A stretch of DNA of 30,370 bases from an uncultured Oscillospiraceae bacterium. Its GTDB lineage: Bacteria > Bacillota > Clostridia > Oscillospirales > Oscillospiraceae. The notes beneath the pieces were generated by a model. That model was not told where the DNA came from and did not search any database. It saw nothing but the letters and a program-made list of their open reading frames with translations. Location of the stretch: positions 1-30,370 of the forward strand of contig CAJUOT010000033.1 of assembly GCA_910588135.1 (NCBI GenBank), in the 5' to 3' direction. Positions 1 through 8,068 of the stretch are shown piece after piece (positions within the stretch are counted from its first letter, which is position 1; the number at the start of each line of letters is the position of its first letter). Position numbers and translations under genes: made by a program.

Positions 1-30
1 TGCCGGGCGCCGGCGCGGCGCGCGTCCGCC

Positions 31-1350
31 TCACGTTCCGCCCAGAGAGGCATCCTGAAGCTGGTCGAATGCCTCCATACACTCGTCTACCGTAGCGCCG
101 CCCAGCAACTGCCGGACAATCTGGCAGGTGTTGCCCCACTGCTCCACCTTCATCCCGGCGTTGGAGCCCAGGACATAAATGCCCGCTTCAATCCGGTCGT
201 TGAGGGGGCGCAGAGCAGGGATGCACTCTACCGACACGTTCTTGGACGGGGAAATCACCCGGTTGGTCTGGGAATAGACTTCCAGGGCTTCGTCGGAGGT
301 AATGATCTCCATCACCTCCATGGCCTCTTCCGCGTGTTCCGCGTTGGCCCCTACCGCCCAGCCAGTCATGGGCATCACCGGCATCTGGCCCAGGCTGCTG
401 GGGAAGCCGATGACCTGCAGTTCAAAATCCGGTCTCCCATAGGCGGTCTCCGTATTGGCCGCCCCCCAATAGGCCATGACAATGGGGGTTCTGCCCGCCA
501 AAAAGTCCGGTCCCTCCGCCTCAATGGCCTCGCTCACAACCGCTTTCTCCGCATCAATATAGCCGCAGTCAATCAGCGTCTGAAGAAATTCGAACCCGGG
601 GCGCATATAGTCGCTGTACCGGGCCTCCCCACGGTTGAGGGCCTCAATCTCCGCCTGCGTATTTCCGCCGTTGTACAGCTCCGCATAGGCTTGGGCAAAC
701 ACGAAGGTCTCCAGCCACCAGCGGTTGGCCCCGACGGGCGTCTCAATCCCATTTTCCTGGAATACCCGGCAGCACTCCAAAAACTCCTGCGGGGTGTCGG
801 GCAGTTCCAGGCCGTACTGCCGGAACAGGTCCATGTTGACAAACAGGCCGTAAGCCACCACCTCCTGCGGGATGGCCACCAGCTTGCCATCCACCGTATT
901 GGCGGTCCGGATGATCTCCCGCAGGTTTTTGGCGCTGTCCAGCCCTGACAGGTCCATCAGCTTGCCCTCCGCGCCCAGCGTCAGAATGGTATCCGGGTTG
1001 AGAAGGTACAGATCGTCCATGTCGTTCCGGGCCCGGTCCAGAGACACCTCGTCGTAAGTCTTGTCCCGGTAGTCTTCCGCCGTGTAGGTGATATAGGCCA
1101 CGCTCACGCCCAGTCGTTCCTCCGCCATGACCACCGTCAGCTCCGAAGCGCTGCGGGCCACGTTTTCTGCGCCAGGGTCGGTCTTTTCCATAGGGCTGAA
1201 TAGATTGACCACCTGTTCGTCCGCCTTTTCCGATGGAAGCAGGTTCCGATTCACGCCATCATCCCCGCAGGCGGACGCCGCCAGCAGCACGGCACCCGCC
1301 AGACAGGCGGCCGCCCATCTGCCTGTGCCGCTGTTTTTCCTATTTTTCAT
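31..1350 (-). CDS. ABC transporter solute-binding lipoprotein
   Basis: Extracellular sugar-type solute-binding protein (family 1), expected to be tethered outside the membrane and to capture a carbohydrate. The N-terminus has a basic stretch, a hydrophobic segment and a lipobox ending in ASAC, with Cys as the lipidated residue. The remaining ~410 residues show the usual pattern of this family (MDLFRQYGLELPDTPQEF, then a late MPMTGWAVGANAEHAEEA block). I start at the ATG at 1350 (MKNRK), because AGGAAAGG lies about 11 bases upstream; an ATG four codons earlier sits directly on that ribosome binding site. The gene overlaps the end of the upstream kinase frame by 11 bases, so they are probably co-transcribed and translationally coupled. 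The protein may be the kinase's periplasmic partner or belong to a transporter beyond the window edge. The substrate is unknown. Confidence 0.88.
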   Translation of the reverse strand: MKNRKNSGTGRWAAACLAGAVLLAASACGDDGVNRNLLPSEKADEQVVNLFSPMEKTDPGAENVARSASELTVVMAEERLGVSVAYITYTAEDYRDKTYDEVSLDRARNDMDDLYLLNPDTILTLGAEGKLMDLSGLDSAKNLREIIRTANTVDGKLVAIPQEVVAYGLFVNMDLFRQYGLELPDTPQEFLECCRVFQENGIETPVGANRWWLETFVFAQAYAELYNGGNTQAEIEALNRGEARYSDYMRPGFEFLQTLIDCGYIDAEKAVVSEAIEAEGPDFLAGRTPIVMAYWGAANTETAYGRPDFELQVIGFPSSLGQMPVMPMTGWAVGANAEHAEEAMEVMEIITSDEALEVYSQTNRVISPSKNVSVECIPALRPLNDRIEAGIYVLGSNAGMKVEQWGNTCQIVRQLLGGATVDECMEAFDQLQDASLGGT

Positions 1351-1855
1351 CGCCGGTTCCATCCTTTCCTTTCAACAATCGCCCGATCGTTTTTTTCAGC
1401 AGCGCCACATCCAGGGGCTTGGCCACATGGGCGCTCATCCCCGCGTCCAGCGCCGCTTTCTCGTCCTCCGCGAAAGCGTTGGCCGTCATGGCGATGATGG
1501 GGATTCTTTCCGCGTCCTCCCGGTCCAGGGCCCGGATGGCCCGGGCCGCCTCGTGGCCGTTCATCACCGGCATCTGCACGTCCATCAGAATGGCGTCGAA
1601 CTCCCCCGCCTGAGAGCACTGGAAGCGCTCCACCGCCAGACGGCCGTTCTCCAGAATCTCGCAGGAGGCTCCCTCCATCTCCAGCAGCTCCGTCAGAATC
1701 TCCGCGTTGATCTCGTTGTCCTCCGCGGCCAGGAACCGCAGCCCCTCCAGGCTGTTCTCCCGCTCGGGCGCCGGCTCGGCAGCGCGGGTCCCGGCCGTCC
1801 AGAGCTCCTCCACTTTTTCCCGGAACGCCGCCTCGAAAAACGGCTTTGTCAGCAC
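1340..1855 (-). pseudogene. Severed C-terminal receiver domain of hybrid histidine kinase
   Basis: This 171-residue stretch continues the upstream kinase in exactly the same frame, eight codons after the TAG at 1880-1882. It begins with the tail of the first receiver domain (LTKPFF, containing its conserved Lys). A complete second receiver domain follows: acidic pocket AAEDNEINAEI, phospho-acceptor in LMDVQMPVMNGHEAA, the Thr of IIAMTANAF and the Lys of HVAKPLD. A GTG at 1855 with purine-rich sequence just upstream could allow re-initiation as a free receiver protein. The simpler reading is the 3' part of a gene broken by a nonsense change. Its end overlaps the solute-binding protein gene. 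Confidence 0.8.
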
Positions 1856-1879
1856 CCCTGTCCGCCCTGTTTTGGTGGC

Positions 1880-1882
1880 CTA
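1880..1882 (-). other. In-frame amber stop splitting the kinase gene
   Basis: The codons run GGA TTG GAG TAG GCC ACC, and frame-true receiver sequence resumes directly after the stop. Relatives of this kinase class usually have an acidic run (E-E-E-A) before the Gly-Val and Lys-Pro of the receiver, so a GAG to TAG change is the simplest origin. Sequencing error or amber readthrough remain possible. Confidence 0.85.
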
Positions 1883-3928
1883 CTCCAATCCCTGGGCGTC
1901 ATATTCCGCCATGAGCAGGATGGGGACCCCCTCCGGGAGCGCCTCCCGCAATACCTCCGCCGCCCGGGGCCCGTCCATGCCCGGCCCATCCCAGTCCAGC
2001 AGAACCAGCTGGTATGGTTCGCCATTCTCCAGCCGCCCCAGGGCCTCCTCCAGTCCGGCGGCGGCATCCACGTGAATCCCCGTGTCCTCCATGAGCGTCT
2101 GTATGCTCTCCCGTCCCTCCGGGGCTCCATCCACCGCCAACACCCGGGAGATCCCCCGCGCCTCCCAAAACTGCCGCTCCGCGTGTCCCTCCTGAATTCG
2201 CAGCTCCAGCTCCACCCGGAAGATGGAGCCTTTATCCACCTGGCTGGCCACGTCAATGGTTCCGCCCATGAGCTCCACGATGCTCCTGGTGATGGCCATG
2301 CCCAGCCCCGTGCCCTGCACCTTGTTGGTGGTGCTGTTTTCCGCCCGGGTAAAGGCGTCGAAAATCGTCTCCAGATACTCCGGCGTCATACCGTAGCCGT
2401 CGTCCTCCACCTCAATGCGGATGTGCTCGTACTGGCTGGAGCGTTGCTTGAGCCCGATCATGCGCAGCCAGATATGCCCGCCCTCCGGCGTGTACTTCAC
2501 CGCATTGGACAGCAGGTTGATGAGAACCTGGTTGATCCGGGTCTCGTCCCCCACCAGATACTCGTGGCGGATGCCAGCCACCTCCACATGGAACTCCTGA
2601 TTTCTGGCCTGGGCCATGGGCTGTATGATGGCTTCCACGGCGGACACCACGCCGCTCAAGGCAAACTGGTCGAAGGTGAGCACCACCTTGCCGCTCTCAA
2701 TCTTGGACACGTCCAGAATGTCGTTAATCAGGCTGAGCAGGTGCTGGCCGGAGGACATGATCTTTCTGGTATACTCCCGCACCTTGGCCGCATCCTCCGC
2801 GTCTTTGTCCAGCAGGGTGGTAAAGCCCAGCACCGCGTTCATGGGTGTGCGGATGTCGTGGGACATATTGGACAGGAAGGTGGTTTTGGATGTGCTGGCA
2901 ATCTGGGCGGCCTGGAGCGCCTGGGCCAGCTGCTGGCTGTGGAGCTGCCGCTCCTCCTCCCGCTCCTTCCGCACCCGCTCCTGCTGCCGCCAGCTGAGAT
3001 AGTACAGCAGCACGCACAGGAAAAACGCGGCCAGCATGGCGGCCACCACAATGGCAATGTTCTGGTTGACCGTGCGTCCCTCCTGCTGGATGGCCTCCAC
3101 CGGCACATAGCCCACCAGGAAGATGGTTCCCCCGTTCACCGCCCACATATAGTTGAGGGCGTTCACTTCCCGGATATCATGATAAAACAGGATGTCCTGT
3201 CCGCTGCCCAGGCACCGGGCAACTTCCGCCCGGATATCCGGGTCCTCCACCTTGTTGGCCCGGTAGAAATCGTCCAGGTTCAGGTGTCCGGCGCTGCGCT
3301 GGCCCATCCCCTTTGGCTTCAGCACAAAGCGCTCGCTCTCCGCATCCATGATATACAGCGACGCCTGCTTATTGTAGAAACCGCCCGCGGGAAGGGCCTG
3401 ATCAATGGTGTCGTACACGTACTCAATATACAGTGTCCCGATCTCCTGTCCATCCCGCTCCACGGGACATTTCATGGTATAGGACCATGTGCCCATGTAG
3501 TTCAGATAGGACTGGGACACCGGCATTCCGGCCACGGTCCCCCCGGCCGAGAAGTCCAGCCCTTCCCCGGTAAAAGGCTCGCCGTTGTTGGACACCCCCT
3601 CCGCCTTTCCTGCAAGGATCAGCGACAGCTTCACAACGGTGCGGTTGCTCTCATAGGAGCGGATAAATGCCTCCGGGTCCTCCGTCCGGGCCGCCTCCCG
3701 GGCAATCAGAGACTGGAACTCCGCCTCGTTGTTCAGGATGGCCTCAATGGTGCACTGGATCAGGTCCAGGCTCTCGCTCAGGTTCTGGATGGCCGCGGCG
3801 GACATCTCCCGCGAAGTTTTCCGGGCCACCGCATATACCACCGTGCCAAAGACACAAAAGACCAGCAAAATGGAGAGGAGCAGGGAAACGCCTCTCCGCC
3901 GTTCCCGTTTGTCAGACTTTTCTTTCAT
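1880..3928 (-). pseudogene. Hybrid sensor histidine kinase, truncated by an in-frame TAG
   Basis: Membrane sensor kinase. TM1 is at about residues 14-34, followed by an extracytoplasmic sensing region of about 250 residues, TM2 at about 290-311, and a charged coiled-coil linker. The dimerisation/phospho-acceptor motif SHDIRTPMN has His357. The ATPase domain has an N box (INLLSNAVKYTPEGG), a G1 box (DDGYGM) and a G2 box (GTGLGMAI). The first receiver domain is degenerate around LLDWDGPGMDG and is cut after ILLMAEYDAQGLE. The missing end of that domain and a second receiver continue in the same frame at 1340-1855, so the intact protein would have been about 860 residues. The truncated product keeps the catalytic core but lacks the phosphorelay outputs. 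The start at 3928 (MKEKSD) is preceded by GGAG at 9 bases; the open frame to 4066 is rejected because it begins inside the -35 box. Confidence 0.85.
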
Positions 3929-3969
3929 CGTTACGATCTCCATTCTACGCCCCGAAACGGGCGGCTCCG

Positions 3970-4028
3970 GGCCGCAAAGCAGGCGTCGAGCACCCCGGCG
4001 CCGTCCTCCGCCGGGGCCGCCTGCGGCC
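3970..4028 (-). promoter_or_regulatory. Large nested hairpin in the kinase 5' leader
   Basis: The leader between the promoter and the kinase start can fold into three stacked helices: GGCCGC (3970-3975) with 4023-4028, AGGCG (3981-3985) with 4018-4022, and CCCCGGCG (3993-4000) with 4009-4016. There is no U tract. It may be an RNA-level control element or simply GC-rich sequence. Confidence 0.45.
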
Positions 4029-4036
4029 GCTCCCTG

Positions 4037-4066
4037 ATTATACCATCCCCTCCATTTTAGTGTCAA
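4037..4066 (-). promoter_or_regulatory. Sigma-A-type promoter of the kinase/binding-protein unit
   Basis: On the minus strand a perfect TTGACA (4066-4061) is followed after 18 bases by a perfect TATAAT (4042-4037). It lies about 110 bases upstream of the kinase start. Confidence 0.8.
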
Positions 4067-4105
4067 TAGAGCGGGAAGGTTCCCCTCCGACAGAGCGGCG
4101 CAAAA

Positions 4106-4148
4106 GGAGCCGGCGGCCCTGGGAAAAACCTTCCCGGCCGCCGGCTCC
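4106..4148 (-). terminator. Intrinsic terminator of the polyferredoxin operon
   Basis: A perfect 13-base stem (GGAGCCGGCGGCC at 4106-4118 with 4136-4148) starts two bases after the stop codon of the ferredoxin gene. On the minus strand it is followed by TTTT. Confidence 0.85.
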
Positions 4149-4150
4149 TC

Positions 4151-5041
4151 CTATTGTCCTTCCTCCCGTTCCGGCAGCTCCCCCTTGTATGTGAAGCCGG
4201 AGGCAATCGCCCCGGTGGGGCAGACAGACTTGCACTTCCCGCAGCGGATGCACTCGCCGCTGTTGATGTTCTTTGTCACCTCCACCGCCATGGGGCAGGA
4301 CTGTTCGCACTTCTTGCAGCCGACGCACCTGTGCTCATCCAGGCGCATCTGGAAAAAGCTGAACCGGTTGAACAGGGAATAAAACGCCCCAAGGGGACAC
4401 AGATACCGGCAGAATGGCCGGTGAATCAGCACGGATGCCGCCACCGTCACAATCAGCACCAGCGTTTTCCAGCTGAACAATGCCCCGGCCAGCGCCCGCA
4501 GCGACGGGTCCGCCAGCATCAGGGGGATGCCGCCGCCCAGCGTCCCTGCGGGGCAGAGGTATTTGCAGAAGTAGGGCGGCCTCACCCCGGTCCGGGTCAC
4601 GGCAAAGGCGGGCAGGCCGACGACCAGCACCAGCAGAACGATATACTTGAGATACCGGGCTGGCCGGTCTATTCTTCCGGGGACCTTCCATTTGGGGACC
4701 GGGATTTTGTGGAGCAGGTCCTGCACCAGTCCAAATGGGCACAGCAGGCCGCACACCACCCGGCCCAGGACGACCCCAAACAGCATCAGCAGACCCAGCA
4801 CGTAAAACGGGAAATGGCGCTTTATTCCGCCCACCGACGCCTGGAGCGAACCGATGGGGCACGCCCCCAGCGCGCCGGGGCAGGAATAGCAGTTGAGCAC
4901 GGGGACACAGACCGCCTTTGTGCCGCCGGTAAAGATGCGCCCCCGCTGAAAGCCGATCAGATAGCCATTGAACAAAACGGCGGACACAAGCTGCGCCGCG
5001 CGCTGAAAAGGCAGGCGTATTCTCGCGCCCCGGCCCGTCAC
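4151..5041 (-). CDS. NapH/NosR-like membrane 4Fe-4S protein
   Basis: Membrane-embedded polyferredoxin of the 4Fe-4S binding-domain family, probably passing electrons between a membrane donor and an unidentified acceptor. It contains an early cysteine cluster (NCYSCPGALGACPIG) and the repeated CLLCPFG, CKYLCPAG and CRYLCPLG motifs at membrane-helix ends. At the C-terminus are two classic ferredoxin motifs, CVGCKKCEQSCP and CIRCGKCKSVCP, on the cytoplasmic side. The frame is open to 5164, but the start is taken as the GTG at 5041, which overlaps the TGA of the upstream CXXC mini-gene (GTGA), giving 296 residues. That overlap implies translational coupling. The upstream mini-protein is a constant neighbour of this family in Clostridia. 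The electron acceptor is not visible here. Confidence 0.88.
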   Translation of the reverse strand: MTGRGARIRLPFQRAAQLVSAVLFNGYLIGFQRGRIFTGGTKAVCVPVLNCYSCPGALGACPIGSLQASVGGIKRHFPFYVLGLLMLFGVVLGRVVCGLLCPFGLVQDLLHKIPVPKWKVPGRIDRPARYLKYIVLLVLVVGLPAFAVTRTGVRPPYFCKYLCPAGTLGGGIPLMLADPSLRALAGALFSWKTLVLIVTVAASVLIHRPFCRYLCPLGAFYSLFNRFSFFQMRLDEHRCVGCKKCEQSCPMAVEVTKNINSGECIRCGKCKSVCPTGAIASGFTYKGELPEREEGQ

Positions 5042-5184
5042 CCGATTCCGATGCATTCCAGGCAAATCCTCACCGCCTTTTGCAGAACCTCCAGGTACTC
5101 CCCTCTCAAAACGCCCACGGCGGCCAGCGCCGCCGCCAGCCCCAGAAGGCCATACCTCGTCCACAGCACAGTCCTCTTTTTCAA
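5038..5184 (-). CDS. CD1871A-family CXXC mini-protein
   Basis: A 48-residue single-span membrane protein: a short basic N-terminus (KKRTV), one hydrophobic helix (YGLLGLAAALAAVGVL), the RGE motif and a C-terminal CLECIGIG with two cysteines in CxxC spacing. This matches the small CD1871A-type family found beside 4Fe-4S membrane proteins in Clostridia. Its biochemical role is unknown; a redox-active or metal-binding pair is inference. The start is the TTG at 5184, preceded by GGCGGAG at 7 bases; it gives the usual family length. A longer frame from an ATG at 5232 lacks a good ribosome binding site. The last four bases overlap the ferredoxin start. Confidence 0.82.
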   Translation of the reverse strand: MKKRTVLWTRYGLLGLAAALAAVGVLRGEYLEVLQKAVRICLECIGIG

Positions 5185-5244
5185 AGCTGATCTCCGCCTT
5201 TCCGCCAGCTTATGGCATATGTCTATCTCCATTCGTAGTATGAC

Positions 5245-5272
5245 ATATTACAGAACGGTTGGCAAGGGTCAA
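5245..5272 (-). promoter_or_regulatory. Putative promoter of CXXC/ferredoxin operon
   Basis: On the minus strand, TTGACC (5272-5267), a 16-base spacer and TAATAT (5250-5245) lie about 60 bases upstream of the TTG start. Confidence 0.5.
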
Positions 5273-5354
5273 GTTTTGCCGGCCCGGGTCTGCCGCGCCG
5301 CCGCGCCCGCACAGTCCGCCTCCTGGCACAGCTTCCGAGTTCCTCGCCAGCAAA

Positions 5355-5388
5355 GCCCCGCAAAGCCGTGCGTCCGGCTTTGCGGGGC
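5355..5388 (-). terminator. Hairpin terminator after the GH13 gene
   Basis: A 14-base perfect stem (5355-5368 with 5375-5388) with a 6-base loop lies about 90 bases beyond the stop codon of the GH13 gene. The U tract on the minus strand is short (TTTG). The plus-strand side has five A residues after the stem. Confidence 0.65.
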
Positions 5389-5478
5389 CAAAAACGGGAA
5401 TACAGCGGGCGTATTCCCTCAGACCATGATGGGGCGTTGGAAAAATATATTTTGCATCCGCCGCATGGCTGAGCCAGG

Positions 5479-7197
5479 TCATTCCACCCAAACTGAGTAG
5501 CCAAACGCTCCCAGCCGTCCCTCTCCCCAGTCCTGCTCCAATGCCGGGGGCGCGGACGCCGCGGGGATTTTCAAAGCAGCCGCTTCCTCTCCCGCGTTCA
5601 GCGCCACGGTTACCGCCCTGCCGCCCAGTGTCCTTTGGTAGACGTACAGCCTGCCCCGCGCCAGAAGGGTACGGTGGTCCCCCAGGGCCAGCACGTTGTT
5701 CTCCCGCCGCAGGGCGCAGAGGGCGCGGAAGAACGCCCGCTGGTCATTGGGCGGGCTGTCCCAGGGCATGGCCCTGCGGTACTCAAATTCGGATATGCCG
5801 GCTACCCCCAGCTCATCTCCATAGAATACGCAGGGGGCGCCGGGGGCGGTGAACAGGAACACCTCCGCCAGCCTCAGCCGGCGGACATCCCCGCCGCACA
5901 GGGACAAAAACCGGCTGACATCGTGGCTGTCCAGCAGGTTGAGCTGGCCCTGGACGATCCCCGTGGGATAGCGGCGGAGCATCTGGGCAACACGGGCGCT
6001 GAACTGGGCGGCGTCGATGGAACCCGAGGCGAAAAAATCCCGGCTGTGCTTTCGGAAAGCGTAGTTCATGGCGGAGTCAAACATATCCCCCCGCAGCCAG
6101 CTCTCGGCGTTTTCCCAGATCTCGCCGATCATCACGCTGTCCGGGTTAACGGCCCGGGCCGCGCGCCGGAAGGCCCGCCAGAACTCCCGATCCACCTCAT
6201 TGGCCACGTCCAGCCGCCAGCCGTCCACCCGGTACTCCCGCAGCCAGTGGGTGCACACCCCCATGAAGTAGTCCCGCACCTCGGGGTTGGAGGTGTTGAG
6301 CTTGGGCATTTTTGGCTCATAGGCGAAGCAGGCGTAGCCGGGGGCCGCATTCCCCTCCGGGCGGGACACGGGGAACGTCAGATCGTAGAACCAAGCCTTG
6401 TAGCGGGACGCCTCGCCCCGGCGCACCACATCGTCAAAGGCAAAAAAGTCCCAGCTGCAATGGTTGAATACGCCGTCCAGGATTACCCGGAGGCCCAGGC
6501 CGTGGGCCCGCTCCACCAGGTTTCGGAACTCTTCATCGGTTCCAAAATCCGGGGAAACATGGAGATAATCCAGAAGGTCGTATTTGTGATACTCCCCGGC
6601 GGTGAAAATGGGGTTGAGATAGATGCAGTTGAAGCCCAGCTCCGCGATGTAGTCCAGGTTTTCCGTGATCCCCCGGATCGTTCCCCCCAGCCGGGACTTC
6701 AGCGTCAACCCGTCCCCCCAGGACAGCTCGGCGGGCGTTCCCCGAACCCGGCGCTTTTCCGAGGCAAAGCTGTCCGGGAAAATATTGTAGACCACGGCAC
6801 GCTTGAGCCATTCCGGCACAGCGCTGATCTCCTCCCGCCGGATAAAGGGGTATTGATAAAACTCACTGCGCTCCGAGGGGAGCGCGGCGGAAAAAATATC
6901 CGCATATAAGCAGAGGGTTTCATCCCTGCCGAAGAGTTCAAAATAGTAGCACACCCGGGCGTAGGGGCTGTCAAAGGTAACCTCATAGTAGTCGAAATCC
7001 AGTTCATGGGCGGCGCGCCCCATTTCCAGGGAAACAAACCGGATGGGATCTCCCGGCTGCGCCCGGTCGCCGTACCAGAGCACACAGCGCTCCAGCTCCC
7101 CCGCGGCGCAGCGCAGCCGTATGGTGAGGGAGGTCTCGCTGTTGGCGAAGGCGTACTGGGACAGAGGGATGTGGGTCACCGCCTGTCGTGTAATCAT
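5479..7197 (-). CDS. GH13 alpha-amylase family enzyme (neopullulanase/cyclomaltodextrinase type)
   Basis: Glycoside hydrolase family 13 enzyme, expected to hydrolyse alpha-glucan oligosaccharides. It has no signal peptide, so it probably acts in the cytosol on maltodextrins brought in by the adjacent transporter. An N-terminal beta-rich domain (about residues 1-120) fits the extra domain of GH13_20 enzymes. The four conserved GH13 regions are present: DGVFNHCSW (~241), GWRLDVANE with nucleophile Asp330, GEIW with acid/base Glu359, and LLDSHDVSRF with Asp426. The length (572) fits the family. The ATG at 7197 has GGAAAGGA at 7 bases; an ATG two codons earlier is too close to it. It is the last gene of the operon, 25 bases after the permease. 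Exact specificity cannot be read from the sequence. Confidence 0.9.
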   Translation of the reverse strand: MITRQAVTHIPLSQYAFANSETSLTIRLRCAAGELERCVLWYGDRAQPGDPIRFVSLEMGRAAHELDFDYYEVTFDSPYARVCYYFELFGRDETLCLYADIFSAALPSERSEFYQYPFIRREEISAVPEWLKRAVVYNIFPDSFASEKRRVRGTPAELSWGDGLTLKSRLGGTIRGITENLDYIAELGFNCIYLNPIFTAGEYHKYDLLDYLHVSPDFGTDEEFRNLVERAHGLGLRVILDGVFNHCSWDFFAFDDVVRRGEASRYKAWFYDLTFPVSRPEGNAAPGYACFAYEPKMPKLNTSNPEVRDYFMGVCTHWLREYRVDGWRLDVANEVDREFWRAFRRAARAVNPDSVMIGEIWENAESWLRGDMFDSAMNYAFRKHSRDFFASGSIDAAQFSARVAQMLRRYPTGIVQGQLNLLDSHDVSRFLSLCGGDVRRLRLAEVFLFTAPGAPCVFYGDELGVAGISEFEYRRAMPWDSPPNDQRAFFRALCALRRENNVLALGDHRTLLARGRLYVYQRTLGGRAVTVALNAGEEAAALKIPAASAPPALEQDWGEGRLGAFGYSVWVE

Positions 7198-7222
7198 AAG
7201 CATTTCCTTTCCATAGAGCCCG

Positions 7223-8065
7223 TCATTCCTTCACGCCCCCGGCGGTGAGGCCGGACACCATATGCTTCTGCACCCTGAAAAAGATCAGCAGCAGGGGCAG
7301 GGTGGCCAGCATGGACGCGGCGGTGAACACCGGCCAGTTCCGGCTGTAGTCGTTGGACTGGAGCTGATACAGCCCGCCTGCCAGGGAGTAGGACCGGCTG
7401 TCCAGCAGGAAGGTGGTGGCAAACAGGTATTCGTTCCACACGGTGATGAGCACCATGACGCAGGTGACGATGATGGCGGGCCGGGCCAGGGGCAGAACGA
7501 CGCGGAGGATCATCTGAAAGTCATTGGCGCCGTCGATTTTGGACGCCTCCTCAATCTCCCGCGGAATGGTGTCGAAGTAGCCCTTCATGTTCCAGACGGC
7601 GAACACGCACATGGAGCCGGCGTAAATCACCATCAGCCCGCCGTGGGTGTTGAGGGTATTGGTCAGCCGCAGGACCCGGAACAGGGCAAACATGGACAGC
7701 ACCTGGGGAAAGGCGTTGAGCACCAGCAGCGAGCGCAGCATCCCCCGCCGTCCGGCAAACCGCCACCGGGAGGCGGCGTAGGCGGCGGGCACCGCGCACA
7801 GCATGGACAGGGCAATGGTGCCCGCGCTGAGCAACAGGGAGTTTTTCAGCCACAGCAGAAAAGGCTTGTCAAACAGGATGGCCCGGTAGTTTTCCAGCGT
7901 GGGGTCTTTCGGCAGGAAGGAGAGCTCCCCGGACAGCGCGGCGCCCTGGCCGCTGAAGGAGATGGACAGGGCGTACAGCACCGGCACCAGGGTCACCAGG
8001 CACAGCAGGATAAAGGCCGCGTTCAAGAGTGCCAGTCTGGCGGTATTCTTTCCTTTTCTCGTCAT
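7223..8065 (-). CDS. Maltodextrin-type ABC permease (MalG-like)
   Basis: Inner-membrane subunit of a carbohydrate importer (CUT1 class), 280 residues with six predicted hydrophobic helices. The cytoplasmic EAA loop that docks the ATPase reads EEASKIDGANDFQMILRVV. The C-terminal pattern (WPVFTAASMLATLPLLLIF, then VSGLTAGGVKE) is typical of MalG proteins. It starts three bases after the MalF-like stop, and its ribosome binding site GGAGG lies within the end of that gene. No ATPase gene follows, so a shared MsmK-like subunit is presumed. Confidence 0.93.
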   Translation of the reverse strand: MTRKGKNTARLALLNAAFILLCLVTLVPVLYALSISFSGQGAALSGELSFLPKDPTLENYRAILFDKPFLLWLKNSLLLSAGTIALSMLCAVPAAYAASRWRFAGRRGMLRSLLVLNAFPQVLSMFALFRVLRLTNTLNTHGGLMVIYAGSMCVFAVWNMKGYFDTIPREIEEASKIDGANDFQMILRVVLPLARPAIIVTCVMVLITVWNEYLFATTFLLDSRSYSLAGGLYQLQSNDYSRNWPVFTAASMLATLPLLLIFFRVQKHMVSGLTAGGVKE

Positions 8066-8068
8066 GGC

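Noticed and set aside
1127..4060. A 977-residue plus-strand open frame
   Set aside because: It is antisense to the kinase with clear domains. Its His/Pro/Gln/Arg-rich composition is typical of GC-rich shadow frames.
5223..5504. Two minus-strand frames of 93 residues between the CXXC gene and the GH13 gene
   Set aside because: They overlap the terminator hairpin and the promoter, lack ribosome binding sites and have Arg/Pro/Gly-biased composition.
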